In this document: one piece after another, positions 33,719 through 45,175 of the stretch
How the letters are laid out: each line of letters opens with the position of its first letter
Numbering within the stretch: the first letter of the stretch is position 1
NCBI GenBank assembly: GCA_019454045.1
Contig: SKCR01036109.1
Coordinates: 17,232 to 81,231 of the forward strand
Reading direction: 5' to 3'
Origin: Zanthoxylum bungeanum
Taxonomy: Eukaryota; Streptophyta; Magnoliopsida; Sapindales; Rutaceae
DNA length: 64,000 nt
Notes under the pieces: generated by a model
The model's database searches: none
The model's input: the letters and a program-made list of their open reading frames with translations, nothing else
Told to the model about the DNA's origin: nothing
Made by a program: the position numbers and the translations under genes

Positions 33719-35546
33719 GTGAAGATTGGTACGTGGGAAGGCCGGACAGACCTCGTAGTGGTTCAGATGGATGACTTTGATGTTGTTCTGGGAATGGAAT
33801 TCCCTCTCGAAAAGGGAGCCATTCCCATCCCAGCTGCAGGGAGTTTATTGATTATGGGGGAAAAACCTGCCATGGTGCTAGCAAAGGTGAAACCACCCAC
33901 TGAGGCGAAGCTCTTATCCGCACTACAATTCAAGAAATGGATCAAGCGACGAGAACCTACATTCATTGCCATCCCTACCCCAATCGAAGAGGTAAGATAG
34001 GGGGTCCTCACTCCTGAGATCAACAGTGTGTTAGAAAAGTTTGCAGAGGTGATGTCTGATCAACTTCCGAAGACCCTTCCTTCGAGGAGGTCTATTGATC
34101 ACCAGATAGAATTAGTTCCTTCAGCCAAACCCCCTGCAAGAGCACCTTACCGAATGGCCCCACCAGAATTAGCAGAACTTCGCAAACAATTAGATGAACT
34201 ATTAGAAGCGGGTTTCATCAGACCTTCAAAAGCTCCATTTGGAGCTCCTGTGTTATTCCAGAAGAAACAAGATGGAAGTTTGAGATTGTGTATAGACTAC
34301 AGAGCTCTGAACAAGCTGACGGTGCGAAACACCTATCCTATCCCGCTCATAGCAGACTTGTTTGATCAGTTAAACGGGGCAAAATACTTTACGAAGCTAG
34401 ATTTTGCGCTCGGGGTATTACCAAGTGAGGATAGCTGAAGGGGATGTACCGAAGATGACTTGTGTTACTCGCTATGGAGCCTTTGAGTTCCTAGTGATGC
34501 CTTTCGGGTTGACTAATGCCCCTGCCACATTTTGCACGTTAATGAATGAAGTTTTCCATGAATATCTTGACAAATTCGTAGTGGTCTACCTTGATGATAT
34601 CGTGGTCTACAGCACCAACCTGGAGGAACACAAGAAACATCTAGCCATGGTATTCCAAAAGTTAAAGCAGAACAAGCTCTATGTGAAGAGAGAAAAATGC
34701 TCTTTTGCTCAAGAACGCATTAAGTTCCTTGGGCACATTATTGAACAAGGGCGTATCCGAATGGACATGGGGAAAGTAAGGGCGATCCGTGAGTGGAATA
34801 CCCCAAGCAATGTTAAAGAATTGCGGTCGTTCCTTGGACTCACCAACTATTATAGAAGATTTGTAAAGGAATATTCGAAGAAGGCAACACCTTTGACTGA
34901 GCTACTAAAGAAAGAAGTGACTTGGGAATGGTCCGACGCCTGTAAAGAAGCCTTCGAGAACCTCAAAACAGCTATGGTGGAAGATCCAGTACTCGCACTC
35001 CCTGATATTGGCAAACCATTTGAAGTTCAAATGGATGCTTCAGACTTTGCAATGGGAGGGGTGTTGTTACAAGAGGGCATCCCATCGCTTATGAGAGTCG
35101 TAAACTTTCTGAAGCAGAACGACGATACACGGCGCAAGAGAAGGAACTTTTGGCTGTGGTATATTGCTGCGGGGTGTGGAGACACTATCTATTGGGGTCG
35201 AGATTGTGGTAAAAACAGACAATTCTGCAGTTAGTCATTTCCTCACACAGCCGAAGCTCACTCCGAAGCAGGCTCGATGGCAAGAGTTTTTGGATGAATT
35301 TGATTTTCACTTCGAACACAAAGCGGGGTGTTTGAACCAGGCAGCAGATGCTCTGAGTCGGATGTCCGGGCTCAATCATTTGAAAGTGTTAACTAACTTA
35401 TCCTTCAGCATTATCTCTACGCCAATCAGAGAACTTATCCGAAACAACCTGGAGAAAGACCATGTGTCCAAGGCACTTTTGAAGCTAGTGAAAGAGGGCA
35501 AGGCTCGTCGATTCTGGTTCGAGGATGGACTTTTATGGACAAAAGG
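33719..35546 (+). pseudogene. Chromovirus-like pol: protease remnant, RT, RNase H
   Basis: It begins in the C-terminal part of the protease (TDLVVVQMDDFDVVLGMEF); the catalytic D-T/S-G is deleted. [37 protein letters not shown], then an extra T near 34408 shifts the frame at the LDLRSGYYQ site, [24 protein letters not shown] (YLDD). RNase [15 protein letters not shown], then another frameshift near 35080, [23 protein letters not shown]. It ends RFWFEDGLLWTKGN at the integrase entry, where it is cut. Confidence 0.88.
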
Positions 35547-35817
35547 AAATCTCTTAGTTGGCTTGTTTAATGAAAGATGCTCCTTTTGATGTTTCATTAT
35601 TTTGTCCCAATGTGATGCTTGAATGCTATGCTGTAAAGCTTGAGTGTGTGCTAACAACGTACATTGACCTTCCATTGCTTAATAATGTTCACAACTTGTT
35701 GATGGCTAACCTTGAGCTTGTCCTTGCAGGCTCAATTCTATGCTAACTTGTTAGACGTTGCGTTACCAAGTGCCGCACGGACCCAACTTGGTGATCCCAA
35801 AAGTTTGGCCCGTGACA
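35547..35817 (+). repeat. Chromovirus-like 3' LTR, 5'-truncated
   Basis: Matches 32411-32681 with about four substitutions. The first 187 bp of the LTR, the polypurine tract and all of integrase are deleted. The join at CTTAGTTGGC shows only 1-2 bases of overlap. Confidence 0.9.
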
Positions 35818-36393
35818 CTGGGCGTGTGATGAGAGGGTTCGTGAGTGAAAGGGTTTGGAATATTATGGTTGATTTTGTGATAATGAGCCCGGGTTGAATG
35901 TGTGGGTTAAGGGTTCTTTTTATAGGCCAAGTGATGGGGTTTACCTTGTTGGAGAAGGAATAGAATTTGTGTATTAATTGGGAGATATTTTTAATTATTA
36001 TGTGATAGGGAAAATCTTTAATTAGAGGAATTGATTTGATTTGTTCTTTTTAATTAAGGATATGATTTATTTTAATTGGTAGGTGATTTAATTAATTTAG
36101 GAATATGATTTATTTAGTTTAGGAATGTGATTTAATTTAATTTAATTGGTTTTAATTTAATTTGTGACATGCATTTTAAATGTTTTAATTATTTTAGTTT
36201 AGGCTTGGTGTGTTTAAAAAACAGAGGTCCAACAAGCGAACCAGAAGCGAAACAAGCGAGTTAAATCTGACAAAATGCTAATTTCCAACTTTACCCTTCC
36301 AACGTCCGTTTCCCGCGGTTTTCACAACTAAAGAGGTAGTGTCTCCATACCAGACTCATCATCGAGTTTATATGCAAAAATGTAGTGCCTATA

Positions 36394-37743
36394 GAGGTCC
36401 TATATTATTGTTGTCTTATTTTATATGCATTGTAATATAATGTGCATGGGCTAACTAGGGTGGATTAAAGGTCCTATATTCGAGGGAAATGCCTGAAGGC
36501 TACCTTTACCACGATGTTTTGCCGCGCCTTTTGTTATGTCATTTACCATTTGCATATAATTGCTTTATTTACGCATGCATTGTATTCTTGTGCGCATGGG
36601 CTAACTAGGGTGGATTAAAGGTCCTCTATTCGAGGGAAATGCCCAAATGTTACCTTTTCCCCGAAGTTTTGCCGCGTCGGACGAGGTGCACCCGATTGAA
36701 TATGAAATGTGTTCCATCGGGCACACGAGGTCCTACATTGTGTATTTGTTTATCCATATATGTGTTTGTGTCATTTTAGATGCCATTTTGGCAATCTCGT
36801 TCGAACGTATTTCCAAACGCTACACGAACGTATGTATTATGTCTCATTCCGTTCGAACACGTTTACGAACGCTACACGAACGTATGCATTCTATCTGATT
36901 CCGTTCGAACACGTTTACGAACGCTACACGAACTTATGCATTATGTCTTATTTCCATTCGAACGCGTCTCAGAACGCTACTCGAACGCTTGCATTCTGTT
37001 TACTATTCGAACGCATTTACGAACGCTACTCGAACGCGCATGCATTTTATTGTATCATGCATCAGGTCTCATCCCGTTCGAACGCATTATCAAATGCTAT
37101 ACGAACACGGACATTTTGTTTATCGTTCGAACGCGTTATCAAACGCTACTCGAACGCTTGCATTCTGTTTACCGTTCGAACGCGTTTACGAACGCTACAC
37201 GAACGCGCGCACACTGGACAGATTCCTTTATCATGTTTCATGCATGTTTGTTCCCCTAGTCATTCCTTTCCCTATCATATGTTTAGTTAGCTCTCTTCAA
37301 TATTTATGCACTTAATTGCCTCTTTAGTTATCTCTTTACATTATGCACTTAATTGCCTCTCTTTAATATGAATGCTTGTACAATTATTGTTTATTTGCGT
37401 CTCTGTGTTTATCAATATAATGTGTTCATGAAATTATATGCTTGTCGTTATTCCAATTTATTTTTTTTATGCATGAACTTAGAAGTAGATTATCCTTGGA
37501 AATATATGTTGCTTAGGCTTGGTTAGATTATTGCACAAATCCTTTCATTACAAGTGGCATAAGTAAGGGACCATTCTGAACCCAACGGTTTGAGGTCTTC
37601 CCTTGCGAGGGGTGAGTGCGGCCTTAAATCATTCCGGGTGGCGACTCCATGTTATTTCTTTGGTTTAGTTCCCCCGCGGGCTATTCCGTACTCCCAACCG
37701 GGCCGCGAGCCTGGGACAGGATCACCGATTTCTGTGTCCTACA
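36394..37743 (+). repeat. Ogre-like 3' LTR, part B
   Basis: Resumes with the second TSD copy GAGGT, carries the second and third GCATGGGCTAAC repeats, then the TTCGAACG array (36790-37215), and ends CCTACA before the Athila LTR resumes. Confidence 0.92.
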
Positions 37744-38345
37744 GTATTCTTAAGGAATTCTTCATAAGAAAATATGAATTGAAATATTCGGCCTGAATTT
37801 ATAGGCGTCCATAAGCCCTGCGCGTCGCGACGCGCCGTTAATTACGGCGATAATTTCGAAACTGGCGACACGTGGCACGGCTGAACGATTATCTGAATTA
37901 TTGGCTCCGAGTCACGACGCGTAAAAGTTGTTATGTCATGATGCTAACGTCAGCATGACGTCATCAATGGTGTGTCTCAATGATGAGTGTCGGCAGTATG
38001 TGATGATGACACATGGCATGGCGCACGTTAGCAAGAATTGTTGTGATGTTGACATGTGGCAGGCGCATGTTAGCACGGCGCATGATAGCAAACTTCTCTA
38101 GTGTTGACACGTGTCCGGCGCACGTTAGCATTATCCAGCGCATGTTAGCAGTCGCGACGCCCAAATTACAAATTTGCCTTTTGTCTATTTTTCTCTGTTT
38201 TGGCCCTGATTTGATTCTAGTGTCCTGAAACTTTATTTATCTACAAAATAACACAAAACACTTCAAAATAATCACAAAACTCAAGAAAATATACAAAATA
38301 TTAGGTCAAATGAGTGGAAAATAGTGATACATTTACCACTCATCA
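37744..38345 (-). repeat. Athila 5' LTR, part B (U3 side)
   Basis: Begins with the GTATT duplication and matches about 8033-8635. It ends CTCATCA, after which the Copia gag resumes. Minus-strand TATA is near 37795-37805 and decayed G-boxes lie at 37868-38110. Confidence 0.92.
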
Positions 38346-39719
38346 CCTGCCTAACCAGGTTTTACCAAGATCACAGTCATCGAGGAAAGTAATAACTTAG
38401 ATCACCTTAAATTAGAGAACCTCGTAGGAAAATTACAGGTTTATGAGGAAAAAAATTATGGATATAGAAAGCCCAAGGCCATAACAATGAAGATCGCAAA
38501 GGAAGTTTGACATGATCCGTCAAGTGATGATAATGATAATACTCTCACAGATTCTGATTTGGCCATGTTTGCTAAAAAGTTTAAGAAATTTCTTAAGATG
38601 AAGAAGAGTTGACGTAGCACTGATAGGGATAGGGAGGACAAATTTAGAGAGAGTATGTGTAGTAGGAGAGAGTCTAGAGAGGATAAGGATAGCAAACATC
38701 GCAATATCCAATGCCATGAATGTGAAGGGTATGAGCATATTAAGTCTGAATGTCCCACATACCTAAAGTCAAAGGGAAAGAAAGTTATGGCGGTCTCTCT
38801 TAGTGATTCAGAATATGGCTATACTTCTGATAAGTATCAAAAGGATAAAAGTAATTTCATTGTTTTTACTGCTATGGTGGTCGGTGAGAGAGAGGATAAC
38901 ATTAGTGATGTGGATGCTAGTTCGGAATTCTCTTACGATGACTGTAGATGAGGATAGTGTTCAGGTAGCCTACACCGAACTATTTAATGAGAGTTTAGTT
39001 ATTAAAAAGATGAATATTGAGGTCAATAAGAGGCTGAAAAAAGTGGAGCTAGATAAGAATGAAGCTCAAGCTAAGTTTGAACAAAGTCTTTTGATGATTG
39101 ATGACCTTAAGGAGATGAATAAAAGACTAGTTGATATAGTCAAATTCTTAGAAGCAGAACTTGAAAATATTATAATCCAGTTGTCTGCATTTTCGAGTGG
39201 GACTGAGAAACTAGACCGCATGTTAGGGATTAGCGTTGAGTTAATTGTGATAAAACGTCATCGTTTAGAGTTGTACCGATCCCTCATAAACGTGACTTAG
39301 GTAAGAAACTTGTTGATTATAATCATGTGATTCCTCATGTTGTTCCTCGTCATGTGTCTTAACCTCAATCTAGAGGTGTGGTGGGTAAATCTCACCCTCG
39401 TCCGAGGTTTGTGCATATGTGTCATTATTGTGGCAAGGCATGACACATTAGGCCTAAGTGCTTCATGTTGCACAAACAAAAGAAAAGACCTAAGCGTGTT
39501 CAATCTAGATTTGATTCTTCAAATCTAGCGTTTCAAGTTTCTACACTAGCTAAACAGACTCAACTAATTAATGAGAAACGTGTACTGCTAACTAGGAGTC
39601 CTCAAGTGAAGTCTCTTAAGAAAGTTTGGATAAGGAAGCGAGATGACTTCTCGTCAACTTCTGAATGCCTTGACTCTAGCAGGCATGATGAGAGTGCACT
39701 CCGGTGTACTTCTTCTTAG
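38346..39719 (+). pseudogene. Copia gag, fragment 2 (level 0 element)
   Basis: This continues fragment 1 after the CCTGC target site: EESNNLDHLKLENLVGKLQVYEEKNYGYRKPKAITM, then a CCHC knuckle CHECEGYEHIKSEC near 38712, an acidic/coiled-coil stretch (YTELFNESLVIKKMNIEVNKRLKKVE) in a shifted frame from about 38940, and a second finger CHYCGKA-stop-HIRPKC near 39420. Stops also occur at 38508 and 38610. Such long Copia gags with two fingers are typical of SIRE/Maximus-like elements. No protease or pol follows. Confidence 0.82.
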
Positions 39720-41241
39720 TTGTTGCATTCATATTTTCCTATTGCGTGTGTGTGTTTTCTAGTTTTGCACGACTGCATGTTTTTATTTTCGCTGCATATG
39801 GGTGTGTGTTTGTTTTTATCTTTGTTATATGTCCATTGGTATATATAATGGAAATCCGAACATAAATTTCATAGCTGATTCTGAATAGACGGTAGTATGA
39901 TCTGCACTCAGGAATACAACTTCACGTACCATTGGATATTGACAAGTCATGTTGTGTCTTTTATTATTTTTGTGATAAAAGAAAAAAAAATATAAAAAAT
40001 TATAAAATGAAAAAGACAAAAAAAAAAAATTACTTGATAGAGCATGGAAAGCTCGTTGCATGTGATCTTGGAATGTAGGATATATGATTATGCATGAGTA
40101 ATGTGCTTTTATTTTTCTTGATGCTCTATGTACATGAGTGTGTGTGATAAAGACCCCTAGTATATCTTGTGTTTGCATTTCACATACACATTTTTTTTTG
40201 GTTGAGGCTTGATCGCATGTATGAGTTTTTGGACTGGCAGTCTAATCTCTGTCATATTCATATCATTAAATAGTGCATTATTTGACTAGATGACCTTATG
40301 TTATCTCCTTGTTAAAAAAAAGCTTAAATGAGTCTCGAGTGCAAAAGAGCCAATGGGTCAAATTCAAAAGATAAGGAAAAACTCTTCACTCGAAAGAGTT
40401 TTTATTTATGAGCTCATCATATTTAGGGGGATGAATATTATAGCATGCAACCAATGTTGTTTATTTTCATGTCCTAGTGGTGCTGGATTTGAACACCTAT
40501 TTTGTGGACTTGGTGTGTCATAAGATGAGATTTTTTTGCTATGTCCCGCTCATAAAATAAGGTTTTAAGCATTGACTCGTTGTGCACTTATTTTTTCATA
40601 CAAGTGTTTGCTATGTTTTGGTGTTTATGTCATATACATGTGTATAGTATTTAGCAAGGCCTAAATTGATACATATTATTTCATGTCATAAACAGTTGAG
40701 TACTGATTATGTATCATTGTACTTGCTTGAAGTGTTGTTTTGAGTCGTTTATTTTATATATTTTTTTTTAATCATTGTGTGCTTCTGTGTGCTTCATGTC
40801 ATTGCATACCATTTTTTTGTTAGTGATGGGGGTAAGTCAAGTTTGTTTGCATATTCTTTTGCATGTGATTCTCATTTACCCATTGTCATTTCGTGACAAA
40901 AAATAAAAGTAGTGATATCTCTATTTTAGAGGAAGAATGATTAATGGGTAAGTAGGATATCTATCTCTTCATTTACATGCATGGGTTTTTATTGCGTTTT
41001 TATCTGCTCTTTATTTTCCATGTGTTTTTCACAGTATATTATTATTTGTCGATAGTTTAGGTAAGCAGATTAGTGGCTGGGGTGACATCACCTTCAAGAC
41101 TACTTGGTTATGTATTAGATCGAGTTATATTGTAATAAGTCAATATCTTAATGGTTGGCAATTGTATATTTTCTTTTTGGGTCTTTTATCATAGTCTTTG
41201 TATTAGGTAGTGTTTTGTCACGGAATGCCAAAGTGAGAGAT
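39720..41241 (+). other. Non-coding part of the level 0 Copia element
   Basis: 1.5 kb between the gag stop and the presumed 3' LTR, with no protease, integrase or RT signature in any frame. It contains the shared 96-nt module (39836-39932). It ends in CCAAAGTGAGAGAT, a good Copia polypurine tract, directly before TGTTAG. Confidence 0.6.
39836..39932 (+). repeat. 96-nt shared module, copy D (gag-only Copia)
   Basis: 97 nt from TTGGTATAT to ACGTACCA. The central box reads CTGATTCTGAATAGACGGTA, and TGCACTCAGGAATACAA follows where the Ogre-like copy has TGCACTCGGGATATAAT. The flanks (CCATTGGTATATA, TACCATTGGAT) match those of copy E rather than the Ogre-like copies. Confidence 0.8.
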
Positions 41242-42202
41242 TGTTAGTTTCATATTTTTTGACATTGTCCATAACAAAACAAGTTCAAATGAGTTGTAAT
41301 AAGTCTTGAAGATTTCAGAGTAATTGGACTGGTATTTGGCAGACTGTGTGTGAAGGAATCAGATATGCGTTTGTATTTGCGTTCGAACGAGTGACGTTCA
41401 TGTCACGTTCGTATTTGGGTTCAAACGAAACTTGGCAGAAGGTTCTCATGCGTAGTGCGTTCATCTTTCCGTTCGGACGATACCTTCCAGTGTGTTTGCG
41501 TTCAAGGTGAGTTGAGACTACGTTAAAAATGAGTTTGCGGAACATCGCACGTTCGACAGGCGTTCTTGTGTCGAACGCTATGTGTAAGTAGGTTATTTTG
41601 GACGCGTTTTTAAGCCTGTTTTGCACAAGAAAACTCTTATCTTTGCCCTACCTATATAAACAAACATTGAGCAACCTTCACAAGTGTTGGAAACACAATA
41701 CTTTGAGCCTCAAATCTTCTTAGTTTTTCAACCTTCTTGGTTTTCACCTTGAAGATTATTTTGAATATTATGTCTTTGTTTTCTTGGTGATACTAATCTT
41801 TGATTGACCATCAATACAAAAACACAATCCTAACATAATTTCCTAAGCCTTCGGAATTCTTTAGGAAGAAGATTGATAGTCGGAATTCCGGCGTCGTGAG
41901 TTCGCAAGATTGATCCACTCAGAGACTTCAGAAGTTATGGAGAAGGCCACTTGGTGCGGGCTCGAGGAGTTCTTCAGGTTATTACAGTTTAAAGTTATTA
42001 GAGTTGGCAGAGTTGATGTCATAAGTCTTATACCATCACTATAAGTTTTTTCATTATAGTGGATTTTGGTTGGTAACCTAGATACCCATAGTGATTTTTT
42101 ACTCGCACGAGTTTTTCATTTCGTCAACAAGATTACTGTGTTGATTATTTATTACTTTGATATATTTACTTTATTTCATAATTGCATAGACTTAAGGGTA
42201 CA
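41242..42202 (+). repeat. Probable 3' LTR of the level 0 Copia element
   Basis: Starts TGTTAGTTTCATA right after the polypurine tract. TATA box CTATATAAAC is at 41652-41661. The right end (GGGTACA, 42202) is a guess based on a terminal CA, because the 5' LTR is outside the window. U3 contains CGTTCGAACG-type words between 41380 and 41585. Confidence 0.6.
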
Positions 42203-43350
42203 TGTTCTTAATCCATAAAAATAATAATTATGACATATCTTAAATTATTGTGTATAATTCCGCATAAGGTCAGAATTTGGAAGAAATACGAATTTTTAGT
42301 ATGTTCGGTCAATTATGTTCTAATCTCTAATCACGTTCATCAAATAGCAGAATGCGTCCTATTGTGGAATCTCAAATATTTTTATTTAAAACTCAGTATA
42401 TATATATTAAAGTTGATGTTATTATTTTAATATTAGTCTCATCATGGAATCTATTTTTTTTATCAAATAATAAAACATGATTGACTAGGCTGGACATATC
42501 AGCTTAATTTGATATGGTATGCCCAATATAAGTTTTTCTTTTTTATATGAGTTCGTGGGTTCTCGTAAACACATTTTTTTTCACTCCGTTTATAAATGTT
42601 TTTGTCCTTGATATGTGTCTTGAAGTTTTTGGTTTTTGTAGTTGTTTGTGTTAATTGTGTTGTGTTGTTGGAAATATTCGATCTTCAAGGTAGGTGCCCT
42701 ATGATCGATGTTTTGTGAAGAATATTTTCCTCTTCTCGTTTATGCTTATTTGAGAATAATAGATATTAGCATTTATCAATAGGAATATTAATAATATCAA
42801 CTTTTTTAACATATATACCTTGTACAATTCCTGAATATGCCAAAAACATTCTCCTAATTTCTATCTTTGTGCATTTGGAGTCTTCGACAAATATTGGTTA
42901 TCAGAATACAATTAAAACATTAATTGCCAAAATGTTAGAGCTGTCCTTCCTCTTCTATCTAATCTCAAGATTTAATTCTGATTAAAATTAATAAACAATC
43001 AATCTGAGACCTAGTAATAATCTTCAACCAAAGCCGGCCATGCATGAAAAACACCATCATCAAATTTGCTCGTTTAAATCGGCAATGCCTAGGAACGATT
43101 CTAGGGATGATCCACAGGGACTCAATCCTAAAATTTGACTCAAAATTATAACTATAAATATAAATAAATTTTAAATTTTAAGTATATATATAATATAATT
43201 TTTTTAATCTTTTTAATGAAAAATACCCCAAAAATGACAAATAAATACTAATTTAGTCTGTTTGAGTAGAGTAGAGGTCACATTTTAAAAACTCGCTAGA
43301 GCTCCCAAAAGTGAGACAATTTAGAGGCGTCCTTGGAGCAACACAATCAC
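42203..43350. other. Intergenic, upstream of the germin-like gene
   Basis: AT-rich host-like DNA. I see no gene or repeat structure beyond short T/A runs. The part next to 43350 serves as the promoter of the germin-like gene. Confidence 0.4.
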
Positions 43351-43358
43351 TATAAATT
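43351..43358 (+). promoter_or_regulatory. TATA box of the germin-like gene
   Basis: CACTATAAATTTA lies 76 bp upstream of the ATG. A CATGCATTA (RY-type) word follows at 43371. Confidence 0.6.
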
Positions 43359-43426
43359 TATGGTCTAATGCATGCATTACCCTAACACAAAATATCAACT
43401 TACATTTTATCTTTAATCATCTCTCA

Positions 43427-44050
43427 ATGGCCTCGAATTTCCTAAAATCAGTTCCTTTCTTTCTCTTAATCATCACCACGGCCATGGCAGGTGATCCAGA
43501 TATCCTCACAGACTTCATTGTCCCAGAAAACATTTCCAACCCCTTGGTCGACGGAAAATTCTTCACGTTCACCGGAATGCGCGCCGTGTTTGGCTCCGAT
43601 ATCCCCCCAACTTTCAAGGTGTCAAAAGCCAGCATGGCAGAGTTTCCGGCATTAAATGGACAGAGCGTGTCATACGCCGTCTTAGAGTTCCCGCCACAAG
43701 GCGTAAACCCACCACACACGCACCCTCGCTCAGCTGAGCTTCTCTTTGTCGTCGGTGGAAGCCTTGAAGTTGGTTTCGTTGACACTACAAACAAACTGTA
43801 TGTTCAAACACTCCAGCTTGGTGACATGTTTGTTTTTCCAAAGGGATTGGTGCATTATCAGTTCAATGCCAACGAGAAGGAACCGGCCGTCGCGTTCTCC
43901 GCCTTTGGAAGTGCAAACGCCGGCACTGTGTCGGTTCCCGTCAATGTGTTTACTAGCGGCATTGACAGTGGCATTCTTGCCATAGCCTTCAAAACTGATG
44001 TTGCTACTATTGAGAATATCAAGAAAGGTCTTGCACCCAAGAAGGGTTAA
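43427..44050 (+). CDS. Germin-like protein
   Basis: A 207-aa intronless gene. Residues 1-21 form a signal peptide (hydrophobic FFLLIITTAMA), so the protein is secreted to the apoplast. A single cupin domain follows. Box 1 is GVNPPHTHPRSAELLFVVGG with metal ligands His97, His99 and Glu104; box 2 is GDMFVFPKGLVHYQFN with His143. The family includes manganese-binding hexamers with oxalate oxidase or superoxide dismutase activity; which activity applies here cannot be read from sequence. There are no cysteines, so the N-terminal disulfide of true germins is absent, as in the subfamily 9-type members. The start is fixed by the signal peptide. Confidence 0.93.
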   Translation: MASNFLKSVPFFLLIITTAMAGDPDILTDFIVPENISNPLVDGKFFTFTGMRAVFGSDIPPTFKVSKASMAEFPALNGQSVSYAVLEFPPQGVNPPHTHPRSAELLFVVGGSLEVGFVDTTNKLYVQTLQLGDMFVFPKGLVHYQFNANEKEPAVAFSAFGSANAGTVSVPVNVFTSGIDSGILAIAFKTDVATIENIKKGLAPKKG

Positions 44051-44786
44051 GTTCATTTTGAAGCGTATATTGTTCTCAGCTGGTTTTTATTTTATTTTTG
44101 TTTGAAATAATCTTGTGACTGATCAATAAGTTGGTGGCAGTCTGTTTCCATCCATGAACATGGCCATGGAAAAAAAATAATTTAAATTATTGCATTTTGC
44201 TATTTTGGATATTAAGAAAAAATCACAAAATATTTCTCCTTACTGCAAATATGGTTTGCCTTTTTCCATTTGTAAAAGAAATTGAGTACATGCATGGATA
44301 TTTTCATGCAGTCTTTTTGACAAATAAGGAACGAGTTTAAAATGCTATAAGAACTAAATAAAGATCGAATAAGGATAAAATCACTATCAAAAGTACTTTA
44401 TTTGAATCTCTTTTTTGTTTTTATTTATTATCAAAAGGATGTTATTTTTATAATAATTTGATCTATGGTTTAGTCTCTTAAAACATTTTTTTTTCTAAAA
44501 TTAATTAGCAAGTCAAAAAGAATAGGCCATTCTACCTTAGATCGGCTCCAATTTTTACATGGCAACATTACCCAAAAAGGTACTCGCTTCTGTATACTAA
44601 ACTCCCTTGAAACTTTGCTAAGAGGCATGCTAAATCATTCACAATAGAGTCAGATACCCGCGGATCAAATTATCATCCCTATTGATCTTACCAAATTTTT
44701 CCTTAGAATTCATGAAAACAAAGTACTTTCCATTATCAGTTCTATAGAGTTTTATAGCTGAATATGAAACAAACCCTGATGAAAGA
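44051..44786. other. 3' flank of the germin-like gene
   Basis: It contains AATAAT/ATCAATAAG signals suitable for polyadenylation within the first 100 bp. Nothing else is recognised. It ends with the 8-bp duplication ATGAAAGA at 44779-44786. Confidence 0.4.
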
Positions 44787-45175
44787 TCAAGGGTAGGTAA
44801 TATGGGTTAAAATTCATTACGAATTTAAGTTCACTAATTCATTCGTTTTATTGTTTTCCTTTGTTAGATATTATTTTTTAATTAAGATTCAAGAAGTTGT
44901 TATCAATTAGACAATTACCACAAAAAAATAATATTATTTATATTTGGTGTCATTTTTAGTTAATTTATTAATTGTGTATTTCATATTTATACACTTATGA
45001 AGAATTAATATAAATAAATTACGATATATAATTTATGTCATTTAATATCATAACTAAACGAATATTCATATTCGATTCGTTTAATTAACAAATTGAATAT
45101 AAATTCATCACATTTTGATTCGATTAATTTAATATTCGATACAAACTCGATTCGAGAATTCATTTCGCCACCCCT
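44787..45175. mobile_element. hAT-type MITE
   Basis: 389 bp, AT-rich, flanked by a perfect 8-bp duplication ATGAAAGA (44779-44786, 45176-45183). The right end reads, inverted, AGGGGTGGCGAAATG, a typical hAT-type terminus; the left end (TCAAGGGTAGGTAATATG) matches it imperfectly. No coding capacity. Confidence 0.6.

Larger units (their letters stand above)
32224..35817 (+). mobile_element. Chromovirus-like Ty3/Gypsy element with a large 3' deletion
   Basis: Flanked by CTGGG at 32219-32223 and 35818-35822. It has a full 5' LTR, a tRNA-iMet PBS, gag, a protease remnant, RT and RNase H, then jumps into the middle of the 3' LTR. The RT and RNase H resemble plant chromoviruses; the exact clade (Galadriel/Reina-like) is uncertain because integrase and chromodomain are deleted. 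The shared 271 bp of LTR differ at about four sites. Confidence 0.88.
30715..36393 (-). mobile_element. Solo LTR of a related Ogre-like family, inverted, with a nested insertion
   Basis: The + strand starts TGTAGGACACAGAA, the reverse complement of the Ogre-like LTR end, and finishes ...GTGCCTATA, the reverse complement of the LTR start with TG changed to TA. TSD GAGGT is at 30710-30714 and 36394-36398. Without the nested element it is about 2.1 kb of LTR and no internal region, so it is a solo LTR. It differs clearly from the host LTR (it lacks much of the TTCGAACG array), so it is a sister subfamily. Confidence 0.85.
18138..37743 (+). mobile_element. Ogre-like Tat-lineage Ty3/Gypsy element, nested in the Athila LTR
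   Basis: Bounded by TGTAGGCAC (18138) and CCTACA (37743) and flanked by a perfect 5-bp duplication GTATT (18133-18137, 37744-37748). The order is 2.87-kb LTR, PBS, leader, gag, protease, RT, double RNase H, integrase, 3' tandem array, polypurine tract and LTR; the right LTR is itself split. Long LTRs, the PBS type and the second RNase H place it in the Tat/Ogre group. LTR copies differ by about 4 percent over a 340-bp sample. All genes have several breaks. Confidence 0.93.
6797..38345 (-). mobile_element. Athila-type Ty3/Gypsy retrotransposon carrying nested insertions
   Basis: It reads on the minus strand. The 5' LTR is at the right (16887-18137 plus 37744-38345), followed by PBS, gag, protease, RT, RNase H, integrase, two extra ORFs, polypurine tract, and 3' LTR at the left (6797-8635). 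The flanking target site is TCTGT on the left and CCTGC on the right; the gag reading frame shows CCTGC is the original, so the left copy carries two C-to-T changes. LTR copies differ by about 7 percent in a 135-bp sample, so it is the oldest dated insertion here. All genes contain stops or frameshifts. Confidence 0.92.
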
